This document shows, one piece after another, positions 12,231 through 24,302 of a stretch of DNA of 56,404 nucleotides. The first letter of the stretch is position 1; each line of letters starts with the position of its first letter. The notes beneath the pieces were generated by a model, which was not told the origin of the DNA, made no database searches, and saw nothing but the letters and a program-made list of their open reading frames with translations. The translations under genes and the position numbers were made by a program. Location: NCBI GenBank assembly GCA_009733775.1, contig WOGZ01000226.1:1-56404 (forward strand), read 5' to 3'. This DNA is from Alectoria sarmentosa (taxonomy: Eukaryota; Ascomycota; Lecanoromycetes; Lecanorales; Parmeliaceae).

Positions 12231-12651
12231 AAAATTTCAGACATTTATATCAAAGGCGTTGGTAGGCTTGTTTTTACGCGAGATATTCCTTCATGTTCTG
12301 GAGGCGTGCTGCCAGAACGGCAGTCGTAGAATTATGAGCCCACTGAATCTTGACAATGTCAAAACGAAGAATATAGATTGTCCATGCTACCTTTTCCTTG
12401 GACTGTTCTATATGTCGATTACTTTTTTTTTTGATACCCTCAAATGCGTAATTTGAAAGACGCTAATACCAAGACTGCCACTTTTTCCGACAGCTTGCCT
12501 GCCGGTGCGCCGTCAGAAGACAGATGCTCATCGAGACCAAGTATCCATACTTTGAGGCTATGCATTCGTCTTTTGCCTCATGGGCAGATGCGCAGTGCTC
12601 ACCTCCAGCCCATCCCTAGTCCTGAATTCCCTCTATTCAGGCTTCCTCCCT
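12231..12651. other. Intergenic region, nothing recognised
   Basis: The 3' flank of the complex I gene contains several T runs near 12425 and no convincing frame. Confidence 0.4.
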
Positions 12652-13995
12652 CTAGCGAACCGATTCCCAGATTGTGATGCTCATGTCTCTGTTGTCAAAG
12701 TGTGGATACTCGATGTGCCACACCATCCGATGCTCATTCTCCCACTTGATGGAGTCAGGACTGGCACGAGGTGTCTCCTGCCCAACATGGAGAGTGACTT
12801 CCCTGAGAAGCGGCGAGCGTAATTGTACGGCCAGGCTGTGAACGTAAGCGTAGTCAACTATGAGCATTCTCTAGCTCTGCGACGAAGTGGACTGTTTATC
12901 GTGAGCTCTTCAAGCGCCTGAAATCGCTGGAAACTTTGCTGGAGTGCAACATCCTAGAAGGAACGTTGGCCGGGTTGCCAGAATTCCATGCATGAAGCTT
13001 TCTCACGGTGCCGGAGTGAAGATATAAGGTCAATGTTCTGAGGCGCGGGCACGTAACACAGAGGATTTGGACGACTTCGGCAGTGACTCGTAGCGGCTGT
13101 GCGAATCGCTGCTACGTTGGAGGGGTGCCATCAGGGTCGTATAGAACCAAGGTCTCCAAAGTGTCGCCATGCCAAGTGATAACGTCGACCACCGAGCGGT
13201 AGGGCAGTGTATTATGACCCCTCATTACGAACTCCTTCAAGCCTTGAAAACTCCGAAGAAACCTTCTAAAGATCACTCGGCTTTCAGAATGAATCAGTGA
13301 TCCACACAAAGCCCTTTTGTAAATGTCAAGCAATTCTGAAGCAAAGATTGCCGCCTTTCATCAACGTTTCCAGGAAGAGGTAGTGATCGGAATGTGGGCC
13401 AGGATTCAGGGTGAGGTCTCGAAGGGAGGAGACCTGGAGTCCCAGGCCCACAGAATACCCGTGCAACTCTAGTGTCCTTATTGGCGGAAGCATTCTATTG
13501 ATGGTGAACTTGAAAGCGCCGAGATTGTTCCCTGACCGGAATAAGTCCTCCCTATGATTTCCCTTGCCGGGATACTGGATGTTGACGCTCAAATGCTGTA
13601 ATTCTGATGCGTCAAGAATTGCCATCTGACCAAGCTGGAAGTGTGGATTGCCATCTCGAGTCTGATGGTTCCATTCGAATGACAGATTCAGAGTGCAAAG
13701 CTTCAAATTCGTCCACAGTGCTTTGGGAAGAGGCTTGCTGCCTACTGAATGTCCCAGATCATGATGTGTTTGCACTTTTGAGACATTTTGACAGGTGTTG
13801 ACAGCCTTGAAATTTTATCAACAGACTTGTCAAATTGTAGCAAGGGCAGTGTGCTTACTTGAAAGTGCACATATTTGGGAGGCTTGACACAAGATGCTCT
13901 AATGCTTCAGACGGTAGGTTGTTGGCGACACAGTCACGAGGCAAATGGTCAAGGAAAGAACATAATTAGTGCTCAGATGGGGAAGACGGGACGTA
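12652..13995 (-). pseudogene. Eroded LRR/F-box-like gene
   Basis: Minus-strand sequence holds several leucine-rich pieces in different frames. Near 13865-13985 there is a stretch reading NNLPSEALEHLVSSLPN. At 13326-13775 there is a 150-codon frame with KALWTNLKLCTLNLSF, LQHLSVNI and IRTLELHG. At 13112-13333 there is SFQGLKEFVMRG and DTLETLVLYDP, and at 12652-12867 LREVTLHVGQE. These are typical of fungal F-box/leucine-rich-repeat proteins. The switch from the second to the third piece near 13326-13345 is a frame change with no room for an intron. No N-terminal F-box with a start codon was found. I therefore read it as a decaying gene, although unrecognised introns could explain part of the breakage. 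No function is claimed. Confidence 0.45.
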
Positions 13996-15629
13996 AAGCC
14001 CAAAATTTCATGTGGCTTCCCCATACTCAAGGTGGCGTCCTGGTAGAGCCATGAATTCGTTTGGCCTTGAACGAGTCGGCTCGACAAGCACGTGGCTAGT
14101 ATTGTGCTCATGTCTCCGGTAGCATAGACCTGGATAGAAGCATTAGTAATGGGCGTCCATGTCGATATCCTCTGGGTAGTATCATATTTCACCTGCAATT
14201 TGATGCCAAAGTTCGCAAGGCAAGGAAGCCATTCTGATCGATCTGTGTCGGTTATATGTTGGACTACGCCGGCTGTTGCAAATCCCGAGTCACCAGAACC
14301 CTCAATAAACAGAATAGATGAAGTAGAAGTCAAGTCAAGGTGGTTTGGACGATGCAATCTTGTGCTTCCAATGCAGCAATCTTTTGTGTGCAAGCTCACG
14401 AAGTAAGATTTGAACCTTACTAGTTCCGTAATCGGTATGACCACACCACACCCATATAGAACATTCCGGAAACGTTTCTTGACACCTGCATTCGTCACGC
14501 AAGCAAGCACGGGGCTCGAGCCCGTGATCCAGAAAAAAGTTAGCAACCAGAGACTTTGGGAAATAGTGAAAGCGAAGGCAAACAAAACCCGCAACATTCA
14601 AGTCAGGGTTGAAGAAGACTTTGTTACATCTAGTCAAGATTAAAAGAGAAGCGTACAACAATCTGATCTCAATGAAATTGGTGGCAACGCAATCAGATTT
14701 TCCTACCTCGTCGACTCTTGCTGCACTGTCTTGGTTCACACGGACTTTTAGAGCCCAGCAAGTTCCTTTAGGCGTTTGAACCTCGCTTCAGGGACATGAT
14801 CCTCATATACCGCTTTTCCTTACTTGTGTTCCCTATCCGATTCTGCCATTCTGTTGGTGTTGTGAAAGCAAAAGCCGACGCCACGGGCTTTTAATCTCAA
14901 CTATTTTAAATCCGTAAGACATATGCTTGGGAGTCAAGCTTTGGGTCGGGAGACCATTCAAAACAATTTTATTTTTGGACACATGGGCCAAAGTTACCCA
15001 GGCTATTGATCAGTGTTGATATCCACTGGACAACGAGAGGGAATAATATAATGGGGCGTACAAGGGTTGCCTCCCTCTTAACATATAACAGAACAGATGC
15101 AGCACGACTCTCAGCAAGAAAGACACCCAGTCTCAGGATAGATGCAGGCTCATGTGCCCTGCCGCTATGATAGAATATGTGAAGAGATCTTTTGAAGTAC
15201 ATGATACAGACTAAGAAGACAAACATTCACTGTGAGAGAAGTTCATAGTAAGGACCATTCACTGCAAGAAATATATAGCAGTAAAGAAAATGTTTCCTAT
15301 GAAATTTAGGTATTAATGGGAAGAGCATTCGGTTTACATCCAATCTACTAAATATCCACATAAAATACCTGCAGTGAACGCTCCTCGGGTTATACCTCAA
15401 CGGCAGCTGCCCGCGCTTATAGTCGCCCTAGACGCCTCCCCAGCTTTGTGAATTATTTACTTTGTCCACAACTTGCAATCGATCGCTCACGATACAGGCA
15501 TCATCTGAATCAAGGCCTTTGACACTCCGAGGGTCTTCATATGATACTCAGACTCCTTCCTAACTGATGGGGCGTCGGCGCCCATAGAACAACCAGGCGC
15601 ATGCCCCTGGCTAAACACCAGCCAACGTC
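13996..15629. other. Intergenic region with unsupported overlapping frames
   Basis: Two overlapping minus-strand frames (13899-14597 and 14335-14739) and a plus-strand frame lie here, none with family patterns. A near-perfect inverted repeat with centre CTCGAG lies at about 14505-14525. The last few hundred bases should be the promoter of the hfi1 gene. Confidence 0.4.
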
Positions 15630-17196
15630 ATGCCTGACATCGACCCAGCTGCGCTAAGCCGCTCGGACTCAATATCTGCAGCCTTTCCAGGTGCCTTATC
15701 ACTCAAACCAACAAATGGCATTTCAGGGCTGCCTTCGCAGAAGTCTATCAAAACAGTCAGCGCCGCGCAGCGCATCGATTTAGAACCGTATTATACTAGC
15801 TTGAAAGCTGCCATTGGGGAAAATTTTGCAAAATACAAGGAAGCCATCTGTCTGTTCATACTTGGTGAGTCTTCTTCTGTGTTCTACGCTTGCGAAATTG
15901 ACAGTGCAAGAGCATTGGCTAATTGAATTGTGCTCCCACAGGCCATCTCAACCAAAACGAGCTCTCCTTCCAAATAGACCACTATGTAAATACGGACCCT
16001 ATCACCGAGCATCTGCACAACCAGTTGATCGCTGGTATATTTGCAAATGTTGGTCGCGATCTTCCCGAACCTGGCGTTGCACCATGGGTCTCAGCGAACG
16101 ACAAGCCCACCGTGCTTGTCAAGCCCGTGTCTGGAGATGCAGCGGAGCAGAGATTGAAGACAGAGATCATGCACTTGCCGGCGCGGGATCGGCGGAGACT
16201 GAAAGAAGTGCCCGATGTGAGTAGCTCGTTCCTAGACCTGGCTCGGTCGTGGAAGCTCCATTGGATCAAGGACAGCCGCTAAATCGGGGTTGTTTTCCAT
16301 CAGGGCGAGACGTTTGATAATGTCTCCCATTCGGTGGCCACCTCAATGAACAATTACCATGCTGCAAAAACGATCAGGCTCCCAGACAGTGTTCCCGCGA
16401 GCGCAGGTGGGCTCAACAAAACAAGTAAGAACCCGATCCTCCTTGTCTTCGCGCGTTCGCTTGTCCTGGTCGCTAATTATCTACAAAAATAGATTGGGAT
16501 CTCGAAATCCGCAAACGCTACTCCCAGCCCCTCGCCAGTGAAACTGGCGAGTTCCCAGACACGGATACAATCCACAACCGCATGGTCCCTATCTGCTACG
16601 AGCAATCGCTCCCTAATGGGCCATCTGCCGCCTGCGCCGAATTCATGGCGACTGCCACGGAACAGTACATCAAAATCGTCGTCGGCTCGGTGCTAGCCAA
16701 AACACGAAGCAACCTCGCAGGCGCGGCAGGTTCAATATCCATAACTACGCACCGCTACAGACAACAGCTGGACAGAGAAGAGAACATGCTATCCAAAGGC
16801 GAGATGTCAAGAGGCATGATGAGCAATCTCTTGCCTGCAGAGGCCAAGGAAGCGGCGGTCCGGAGACCCCTCGGAATGGGTGACTTCCGGATCGCTTTGG
16901 ACGTTGGTGGAGACTGTGGAATTGGCCAAATGCCGACGATTGTGGATAACATCATGGGCGGCTGGCCAGAAGGGATCCTGGAGGGATGGGGAAGACATCC
17001 CGACGAGGACGTGGAAATGCCAGATGCGGAGACGGAACGGAGCGGTGCCAGGGTTAACGGAGTCCTGACGAATGGCGTCCATGTCAATGGCAATACCCAC
17101 GCCGACAATGAAAATTTTGGCTGGGAAGGGGGCTCGGCGAAAGATCGACAGAGCCTCTTTTCGCTGCTGGACGAGTGCTTGGCGATTGGGCAATAA
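15630..17196 (+). CDS. hfi1: SAGA complex subunit Hfi1/Ada1 (transcriptional coactivator)
   Basis: Exons 15630-15864, 15942-16216, 16304-16424 and 16493-17196 give 444 residues. Residues from about 48 to 85 read RIDLEPYYTSLKAAIG, FAKYKEAICLFILG and HLNQNELSFQIDHY, the start of the SAGA-Tad1 domain. Later come RRRLKEVPD, LPASAGGLNKT-like sequence (VPASAGGLNKT) and NWDLEIRKRY, and then a histone-fold-like region with ACAEFMATATEQYIKIVVG. Hfi1 pairs through its histone fold with Taf12 and is needed for SAGA integrity in the nucleus. The C-terminus (about 350-444) is acidic and low-complexity and ends in LFSLLDECLAIGQ. All four exon joins keep phase and restore family sequence. The final exon continues without interruption to TAA. 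Confidence 0.93.
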
Positions 17197-18062
17197 TCTC
17201 GGTGGATCTTGTGGAATATTATTTATTTACGAACTAATGCGTGCGTGCATCGGGGCGTCGGCGGCATATGGCTCTGGATATTGGCCAGGGCAAATCGGCG
17301 TTGGCAACATGGAAAGATACCCACTTTGCATTAATGGGAGGCTCGTGTCTGAAATGGCATTGGTGGTGTTGCTGTTGTTGTTGTTTATGGAATGGTTACA
17401 AGTTTTGCTATTGTATGATATTGCAGTAAGAGTAGGGAGGGTACTTGGCTGCTTGATGTCCATATTTGTAGACAGAATGAACGTCGAGGGTAGAAACTTA
17501 GCGAAGAGAGTTCCACGCTTTTGAACGCTGATTCCGAGGCAATCCAAGTCACACAAACGACATTTTCGTTCGCTCTGGTGGCCCTAAATTAACGTGAATT
17601 CAGTGAATTGTCGCCTCAATCTGTCAACTTTCTCTCCTAGCTTATCTGTAGGAATTTTTTTTGTAGAAAAAAAAGCCAAAGCCGAGGGATTTTGATCTCA
17701 AAAGTTGATGGTCAAGCATCTACAGCTGAAGCCTCAAAGGCTGCAGATTCGGCTATTCAATCTCGAGCTGTCGTCACCCTCGAGATGCTATTTTGAATTG
17801 GAAAGGCTGGAGACGTCGGGGCTCAGGCCCTGAAGGTAGGTGTGGACAGATCGGATTTCAGTCAAGCGTTGAAAGGGGGGAGAACAACAGCTCGAGCCGA
17901 GGAAGTACGGATCGGTGGCATGATGGGGGGTGAATTTTTGGAAGTCGATTGCTGTGTATCATGCAGTGCCGAGCAAGCAATGGAATACCATTTTTCCATC
18001 TCCCACAACGCCTTGCAAGAGGCAGAAATGCCGCGTCGTGTCTTCGATATCGTCAATACCAA
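17197..18062. other. Convergent 3' region of hfi1 and dim1
   Basis: The interval contains a GTTGTTGTTG-type run near 17370 and no convincing gene. Frames of up to 150 codons here have no family pattern. Confidence 0.4.
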
Positions 18063-19911
18063 TCAGCTGAAATGGATCCCTTCCTTATTGAACGCCCATA
18101 GCAATCGGAGAAAGTCGCTCTCATCGCACATCCTCGCTCTCTTATCCGCCAGCTCCGTCTCATCCTCCAAGATCTTCCTCACCTTTTCCCGGACTAATTC
18201 CGCCACCTTCCCCCTCTTCTTCTTCGTGGCCCCAGACTTCGCGTTTAGCATCTTGGCCTTTTCGTCCAGCTCGTCTTGGAAGAAAGATGGTATGCCCGCG
18301 TCGTCTACGTCCATGATGCCGCCCCACTCTACTTCTTCGTCGTCTGGTCCTGGCTCTGCGTCTTCAACCGTTGGTGCCTCGTTGTCAATTTCCATACTCG
18401 CATCCGCACCGTTGACGCCCGATGGTCCGTCTTCGACGGCGATGTCGTTCTGCGCACACCAGGTTCGGTAGTTGGCTTCGAGCATCTCCATAACGGTAGT
18501 CGTGCCAAGAAATCCCGCCCTCAGCGTTCGGTTCTTCCTTACAAAACAGACTCGTAATAGTCCGTCCCATTCGTCCCAGCTGACTTCCGGTCTTGGTCTT
18601 TTGGGAACCAGTCTTACAACGCTACTCTCCACAGCTGGTGGAGGGCGAAAATTGTTGCGGCCCTGGCTATGTTAATTTACACACAATAGCACCAATAGTA
18701 CCGAAGATAAGCCACCTACAATTTTCATGATGTGTGTCACTGTGGCCCACATTTGCGTATTCACTGAGAGGCGTGAATACAGAGCGGAGCCTGGCCTGGC
18801 GAACAGTCGTTGTGCAAATTCGAGTTGGAAGGTTAGGATGCAGGTGCGAGGGGCAGGAGATAGGGCGAGGAGTTTGAAAGTTAAAGGGGAGGAGATCTAG
18901 GAGATGATTCAGCTGGTTGATTGGTTGGATAAGGACGTAGGCAGAGATGGCGTACTTGATATGGTGTATTGCTTATGCAGACGTCAAAGTACTGGGGACG
19001 CTCCATGGTCAGCATTTTCTTCCTGGGGCAGGTATCTCGTGATTGCTCCCACGAAGGGTTCATGAAACAAGTCTTTCAAGACAGAGAGGGGGTTCTTACG
19101 GGTAAATCGGTCTTTACAACGTCACCCAGTAAAACCTCTAAGCGTTTCTGCTCGGGTTTGCCTTGTTATTTGGTTAATCAAAAGCTTGACGTCTTCTAAG
19201 AAGATTTCCAAACACAACACACCTTGCACGCGTTTTGTGACTTCCGCTGCCATCCTAGGATCCAACTCGACTGCAATTACTTTCTTCGCTTTTTCAAGAA
19301 TCTTGACTGTCAAATTTCCCGTTCCAGGGCCTACTTCAAGAACGATCTACTAACAGTCAGCATTGACTTCATCGCCTAACCAGAGAGACAATTGGCGGCT
19401 GACATCGCTCTGTTTTAGGTCGGCTTTGTCGACTGTTGGAGATTACATTGTCAGTATTCCTTCTCCAAGACAAAAAGTCGAGCCTGAGAGTATGAGAATG
19501 CTTCTATTTTCGCAAAAATGGTCTCGCGATCAAATATCCATACCGAGTAGGAAGAGCTTACACTGCGAAAACACGTACCAATTGCCTGTGCCACACCAGG
19601 ATTCTTGAAGAAGCATGTCAGAAAGCCTGATCTCTGATTCTCAGCATTTTGACCAACGCATACCTTGAGCACATGTTGACCGATGTCCTGGATCACGATT
19701 TCGCAATTAGTCTGGGACTAATCGAGAGGGTACATCGAGCCCTAGGGCATGTTTCGAGAGCAAGAGCTCGCCAGACAGGCCTCGGGACTCAAGGGTTGCG
19801 TACTGTTTTCATCTTGAAGATATGATTCGCCGCAGAGCTTTTGCCAGCATGGCTGTATGGACTGCTCCCATGGACCGCACCATTGCGCTTCTTGCCAGCA
19901 GCTTTGGGCAT
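18063..19911 (-). CDS. dim1: 18S rRNA (adenine-N6,N6)-dimethyltransferase Dim1
   Basis: Nine exons in transcript order: 19911-19804, 19687-19664, 19603-19579, 19432-19404, 19346-19223, 19161-19100, 18991-18956, 18896-18720 and 18662-18063, giving 394 residues. The N-terminus is basic (MPKAAGKKRNG) as in orthologues, then HIFKMKTDIGQHVL leads into the methyltransferase fold. SAM motif I is EVGPGTGNL at 66-74, motif II VIAVELDPRM, and the catalytic NTPY is at 132-135. The C-terminal domain has NNFRPPPAVESSVVRL, EWDGLLRVCFVRKN, NYRTWCAQND, DKRARMCDESDF and AFNKEGIHF. Dim1 dimethylates two adjacent adenines near the 3' end of 18S rRNA and acts in pre-rRNA processing in the nucleolus. An acidic insert of about 60 residues lies near residues 260-330. 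Exons 2, 3 and 4 are 24, 25 and 29 bases, yet all phases match. Confidence 0.95.
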
Positions 19912-20405
19912 GCTTTTTACTTCAAACCAAAAGAGCTGGTTATTGGAGAGAAGATACGAGTATGCGAGGCAGTTGTGAGAAGAATGCAGGAGAGGGATCC
20001 TTGAGGTGTAAAATGAAAATTTTGAGCCAGCTGCGAGACAGTCCGAGTAAAGACAGCCTCAAGTAGATAGTATACAAGTTTGGGAATCAAATGGAAGAAA
20101 TATTATCAAAATCGCAATCATCATCTCGATATCAATCAACCAGAGATTCAAAGTCAAGTTTACTGCAGATTTTTGTGAATTTCCTTCCTTATGCTGCTTA
20201 CCTAATCAGTTACCTTTATCGATAAGACGGACTCCTTGCATTAGCCTTGACAATCGGCAACCTGACTTATTTGAGCCTCATGCGGCTTTATTTGTTCTTG
20301 CCTGCCATTTGCATTAGAATCTATCTGTGACTTGACTCTGAGCCCAGCGACAGTAACAACTTTTCTTGTGACAACCCCGGCAGTACCTTTGACGCACCCG
20401 GCACC
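19912..20405. promoter_or_regulatory. Divergent promoter region of dim1 and prp1
   Basis: About 490 bases separate the two start codons, so both RNA-processing genes are transcribed outward from here. No specific factor site was recognised. The prp1 start is in a strong context (GCACCATGGC). Confidence 0.5.
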
Positions 20406-23372
20406 ATGGCTGGACGCAAAGACTTTCTGAGTCAGCTAGCGCCAGAAAACTATGTCGCTGGCTTGGGACGTGGTGCCACTGGTTTCACAACACGATCTGA
20501 CTTAGGCCCAGCCAGGGAGGGTCCAAGTGAGGACCAGATCAAAGAAGCTCTAGCCAAACGCGCTGCACAGCTTGGAGCAGCCCCGCCCACGGCCTACGGC
20601 GCTACCGAAAAGAAGGAAGAGGACGACGATGATGATCGCTTTCAGGATCCAGACAACGAGACCGGCTTATTTGCGAATGGGCAGTTCGATCGGGATGACG
20701 ACGAGGCAGACCGCATATATCAAGTTGTTGACGATCGTATGGAGAAGAGAAGAAAATCAAGAAGGTTAGTCCTCCTCTTTGCTTGCTCCTGCATGGCATC
20801 TTTCCGCGCATGCTGTACACACGGTTTATCATTGTCCCCTTTGCTCGAATAGATTACCGACTTGATACCGTCCGCCATATCTAGGGAGGCACGTGAAGCT
20901 CAAGAAAGAGCCGACTACGAAGCCAACAACCCAAAAATCCAACAACAATTCGCAGACCTCAAGCGGAGCCTTGCCAGTGTGTCAGAAGAAGCCTGGGCAA
21001 ATCTTCCTGAGGCTGGTGACTTGACCAGGAAAAACAAGAGAACCAAGACCGAGGCCCGGAATAGATTCTACGCGGTACCGGATAGTGTCATCGCTGGAGC
21101 AAGGGATTCAACTCAAATGGACACCAGCGTGGTAGATGATGGTTCTACCACGAATGGTGCCGGGGGAGATACAATGGATGGGACCATGACCAATTTTGCA
21201 GACATCGGAGCTGCAAGAGATAAAGTGTTGCAGGTCCGACTGGACCAAGCAGCCCAATCAGGAGGTGCAGACTCTACATCGGGTACGGCTACGAACATCG
21301 ATCCCAAAGGTTACCTGACAAGTCTTTCAAAATCCGAGCTCAAAGCTGGTGAGGTGGAGGTTGGAGACATAAATCGTGTACGAGCTTTGCTAGAGTCTGT
21401 CATCAAGACCAACTCACGGCATGCTCCAGGGTATCTGGCGCTGAGTAGGCTGGAGGAACTTGCGGGGAAAATTGTTGCAGCAAGGAATGTAATCGCCAAG
21501 GGTTGCGAGATCTGTGGATCACAGAGCGAGGATGTTTGGCTCGAAGCAATCCGCCTTTCGAGCGGAGGGGACAACCATAACGGCAAGGTCATTGCAGCCA
21601 ATGCGTTGAAGGCACAGCCACAATCTACGAGGCTCTGGATCCAGGCCATGGAATTGGAAAACACGATTCCGGGAAAGAAACGTGTAATGCGTAAAGCTGC
21701 GGATTTTCTATCGAAGAGTGTGGTTATTTGGAAGGAGATGATCAAGCTTGAAGACAGCGAACAGGATGCTAAATTGCTGTTAGCTAAAGCTACAGAGGAG
21801 ATACCGCTCTCCGTGGAGCTGTGGCTGGCATATGCTCGGCTTGTTGCACAGACTGAAACCCCCGAGACCGCCCAGAAGGTCCTGAATAAGGCTCGACTGG
21901 CCAATCCGTCCTCGCATCTGGTCTGGATAGCTGCTTCACGGTTGGCAGAAGAAACTGGGAAAGGCAATCCCGAACAAATCATCCGTAGGGCCATTCAATC
22001 TTTGGCTCGTGAGAATGCTATGCTGAAGCGTGAGGAATGGGTACAGGAGGCGGAAAAATGCGAGACTGAGGGCGCGATCAAGACAGCAGCGTGCCTCATC
22101 AGGGAAACCCTAGGCTATGGCCTAGACGATGATGACGATGACCGCAAGAATATCTGGATGGAAGATGCACAAGGGTCTATCAGTCGAGGGAGATACGAGA
22201 CCGCGAGAGCAATCTACGCCTACGCTCTAAGAGTCTATTTCACCTCAAGAAAACTCTGGCGAGCTGCTGTCGATCTCGAAAAAGCCCACGGCACACCCGG
22301 AGCTCTCTTTCAGCTCATGGAAAAGTCAGTCGAGGCAGTGCCCAATGACGAAGGACTCTGGATGATGTACGCTCGAGAAAAATGGCGAACCAATGAGCTT
22401 GATGAAGCACGTAAGATTCTTGGGCGAGCTTTCAATCAAAATCCCGAGTCCGAATCTATCTACCTTTCGGCCTTCCAACTCGAAGCGGACAACCATCAAA
22501 TATCGGCCGCGCGAGAACTCCTCCGAACTGCTCGCCAAGAAGCCAGTACGGACAGAGTGTGGTACAAAAGTGTTGCTTTCGAGCGTCAACAGGGCGATAA
22601 CGACGCGTCGCTTGATCTATGTCAGCAAGCTTTGAATACTTTCCCAAGTTGTTGGAAATTACATGCCTTGAAAGGGCAAATCTACGCTTCGAAAGGTCAA
22701 GTTCCGCAAGCACGAGAAGCTTACAACGTAGGCACTCGAGCTTCTCCCATAGCAGTGCCCCTCTTCATCCTCCTCAGTCGCCTCGAAGAAGCCAGCGGCG
22801 TGGTCGTCAAAGCCCGAAGCGTACTCGAACGCGGCCTAATGTCCTCACCCAAGAGCGCCGAGCTCCGACTCGAAGCCATCCGCGTCGAACGCCGAGCAGG
22901 CAACATACCCCAGGCCAAAGCCCTCATGGCCAAAGCGCTCCAAGCCCTCCCGACCAGCGGCCTCCTCTGGTCCGAATCAATCTGGCACCTCGAACCGCGC
23001 ACGCAACGCAAACCCCGCAGTCTTGAAGCCATCAAGAAATGCGACAACGACCCCACGCTCTTCGTGACCGTCGCCCGCGTCTTCTGGAATGAACGTAAAC
23101 TGGAGAAGGCGGCGAATTGGTTTGAGAAGGCGATCGTGTTGGATGCGGATCTGGGCGACACGTGGGCTTGGTATGTCAAGTTTCTGATGCAGCATGGGAC
23201 GGAGGAGAAGAGGCGGGAGGTGGTGGAGAAGTGCGTGGCGAATGAGCCGAGGCATGGAGAGGTGTGGCAGGGGGTGAGGAAGGAGCCGGCGAATAAGACG
23301 TTGGGGACGGAGGAGGTGTTGAAAAGGGTGGTGAGGTTGCTGGATGATGAGGAGAAGGGAAGGGGCGCTTAG
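20406..23372 (+). CDS. prp1: Pre-mRNA splicing factor Prp1/Prp6, U4/U6.U5 tri-snRNP component
   Basis: Two exons, 20406-20764 and 20885-23372, give 948 residues, normal for the family. The N-terminus has FLSQLAPENYVAGLGRGATG and GFTTRSDLGPAR, the PRP1_N domain, then an acidic run and the conserved RREARE / NPKIQQQFADLKR block. From about residue 230 the protein is a chain of HAT/TPR helical repeats, for example WLEAIRLSSG, LWIQAMELE, LWLAYARLV, LWRAAVDLEKAHG, LWMMYAREKW and WAWYVKFLMQHG. The family bridges U5 and U4/U6 in the tri-snRNP in the nucleus. The intron acceptor at 20884 is selected because it joins KSRR to EAREAQ without gap, whereas the upstream AG at 20854 leads to a stop. The last 300 bases are more G+C-rich than the start. 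Confidence 0.97.
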
Positions 23373-24302
23373 GTCTACGATGGGCAAGCTAGCAGAGAGG
23401 AGCAGTCTAGTTTTGGGCATGGATTCGGAAAGATCGGTCCTTTATAGGAATGTTCAACAACAAAGCATCCTCCCTCGCTGATGTGGCTTCTTAGTTGATA
23501 TCATGAAGATTAAGGTAGTAACGTATCTGTCGTCAACCTTTTTTTGGGCACCTTGCTTGTCTGAACGATAGCTGCCGCCTGCAGGTGGTGGTGGTGGTGG
23601 TGGGTTTGAGAGTATTGATATCGCACTCTATCTAAATAGATAAAGTAGATAGGTACTTAGATGCAAGAGATTAAGGTAGATACGAAAAGGGAGCTTAGCT
23701 ACACGAGCACAAATGTCTACTTGATATTTTTGGGGGGTTTCTCTCGCTGTGAAACTGCAGAGAGAGAGAAAAAGGCTTCTCTTCATTCCATTTGAGAAAT
23801 CACCACTCGTCGATGGGGTGAGTGAGTGAGTTGGGCTTTTGCCTAGTTGGGATGGGGTTGGGGGGGGGGGGGATTATGGCGCTGCTTTTATTTACCTACT
23901 TGCGTGGTATGGTAGGTTAGACTACAAATGCATGCATGCATGAGAGTTTTGCAATTTTCAGCAAATAAATGGCCATCAGGTACGTATGTTCCTGAAAGAG
24001 ATTTGATTTGATGCGGCAGCACTTGGTCTAATTGTATCTATCATACAGGTGGAAGTTGCATTCGATAGCGCTCTTACTGACTTCAATGGATGAAGTAGGA
24101 CATGCATGTGCTCAACAAACCCTCGACAAATTTCTCTTCGCTCCCTTTGCCTCCAACGCCCACCCGTCGAGAAGTTGGAACCGAGGAAATTCCGCCTGAA
24201 TGAAGGGAAAAGCTTCGACGGAGATGGAATGCAGAGACAGACCCCTGCAACAGTTCTTGGGGGAGGCCTGCCAAAACAGCACCTCCGCCCCGCACCACCC
24301 AT
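23373..24302. other. Convergent 3' region of prp1 and hrp1 with simple repeats
   Basis: The region contains a (GGT)n run at about 23584-23601, a run of 13 G near 23860-23872 and a TGCATGCATGCATG stretch near 23930. No gene was recognised. Plus-strand frames near 24106-24541 are antisense shadows of the hrp1 3' end. Confidence 0.6.

Noticed and set aside
13899..14739. Two overlapping minus-strand frames of 232 and 134 codons
   Set aside because: They overlap in different frames, contain no recognisable motif, and one of them runs out of frame through the LRR-like stretch near 13900.
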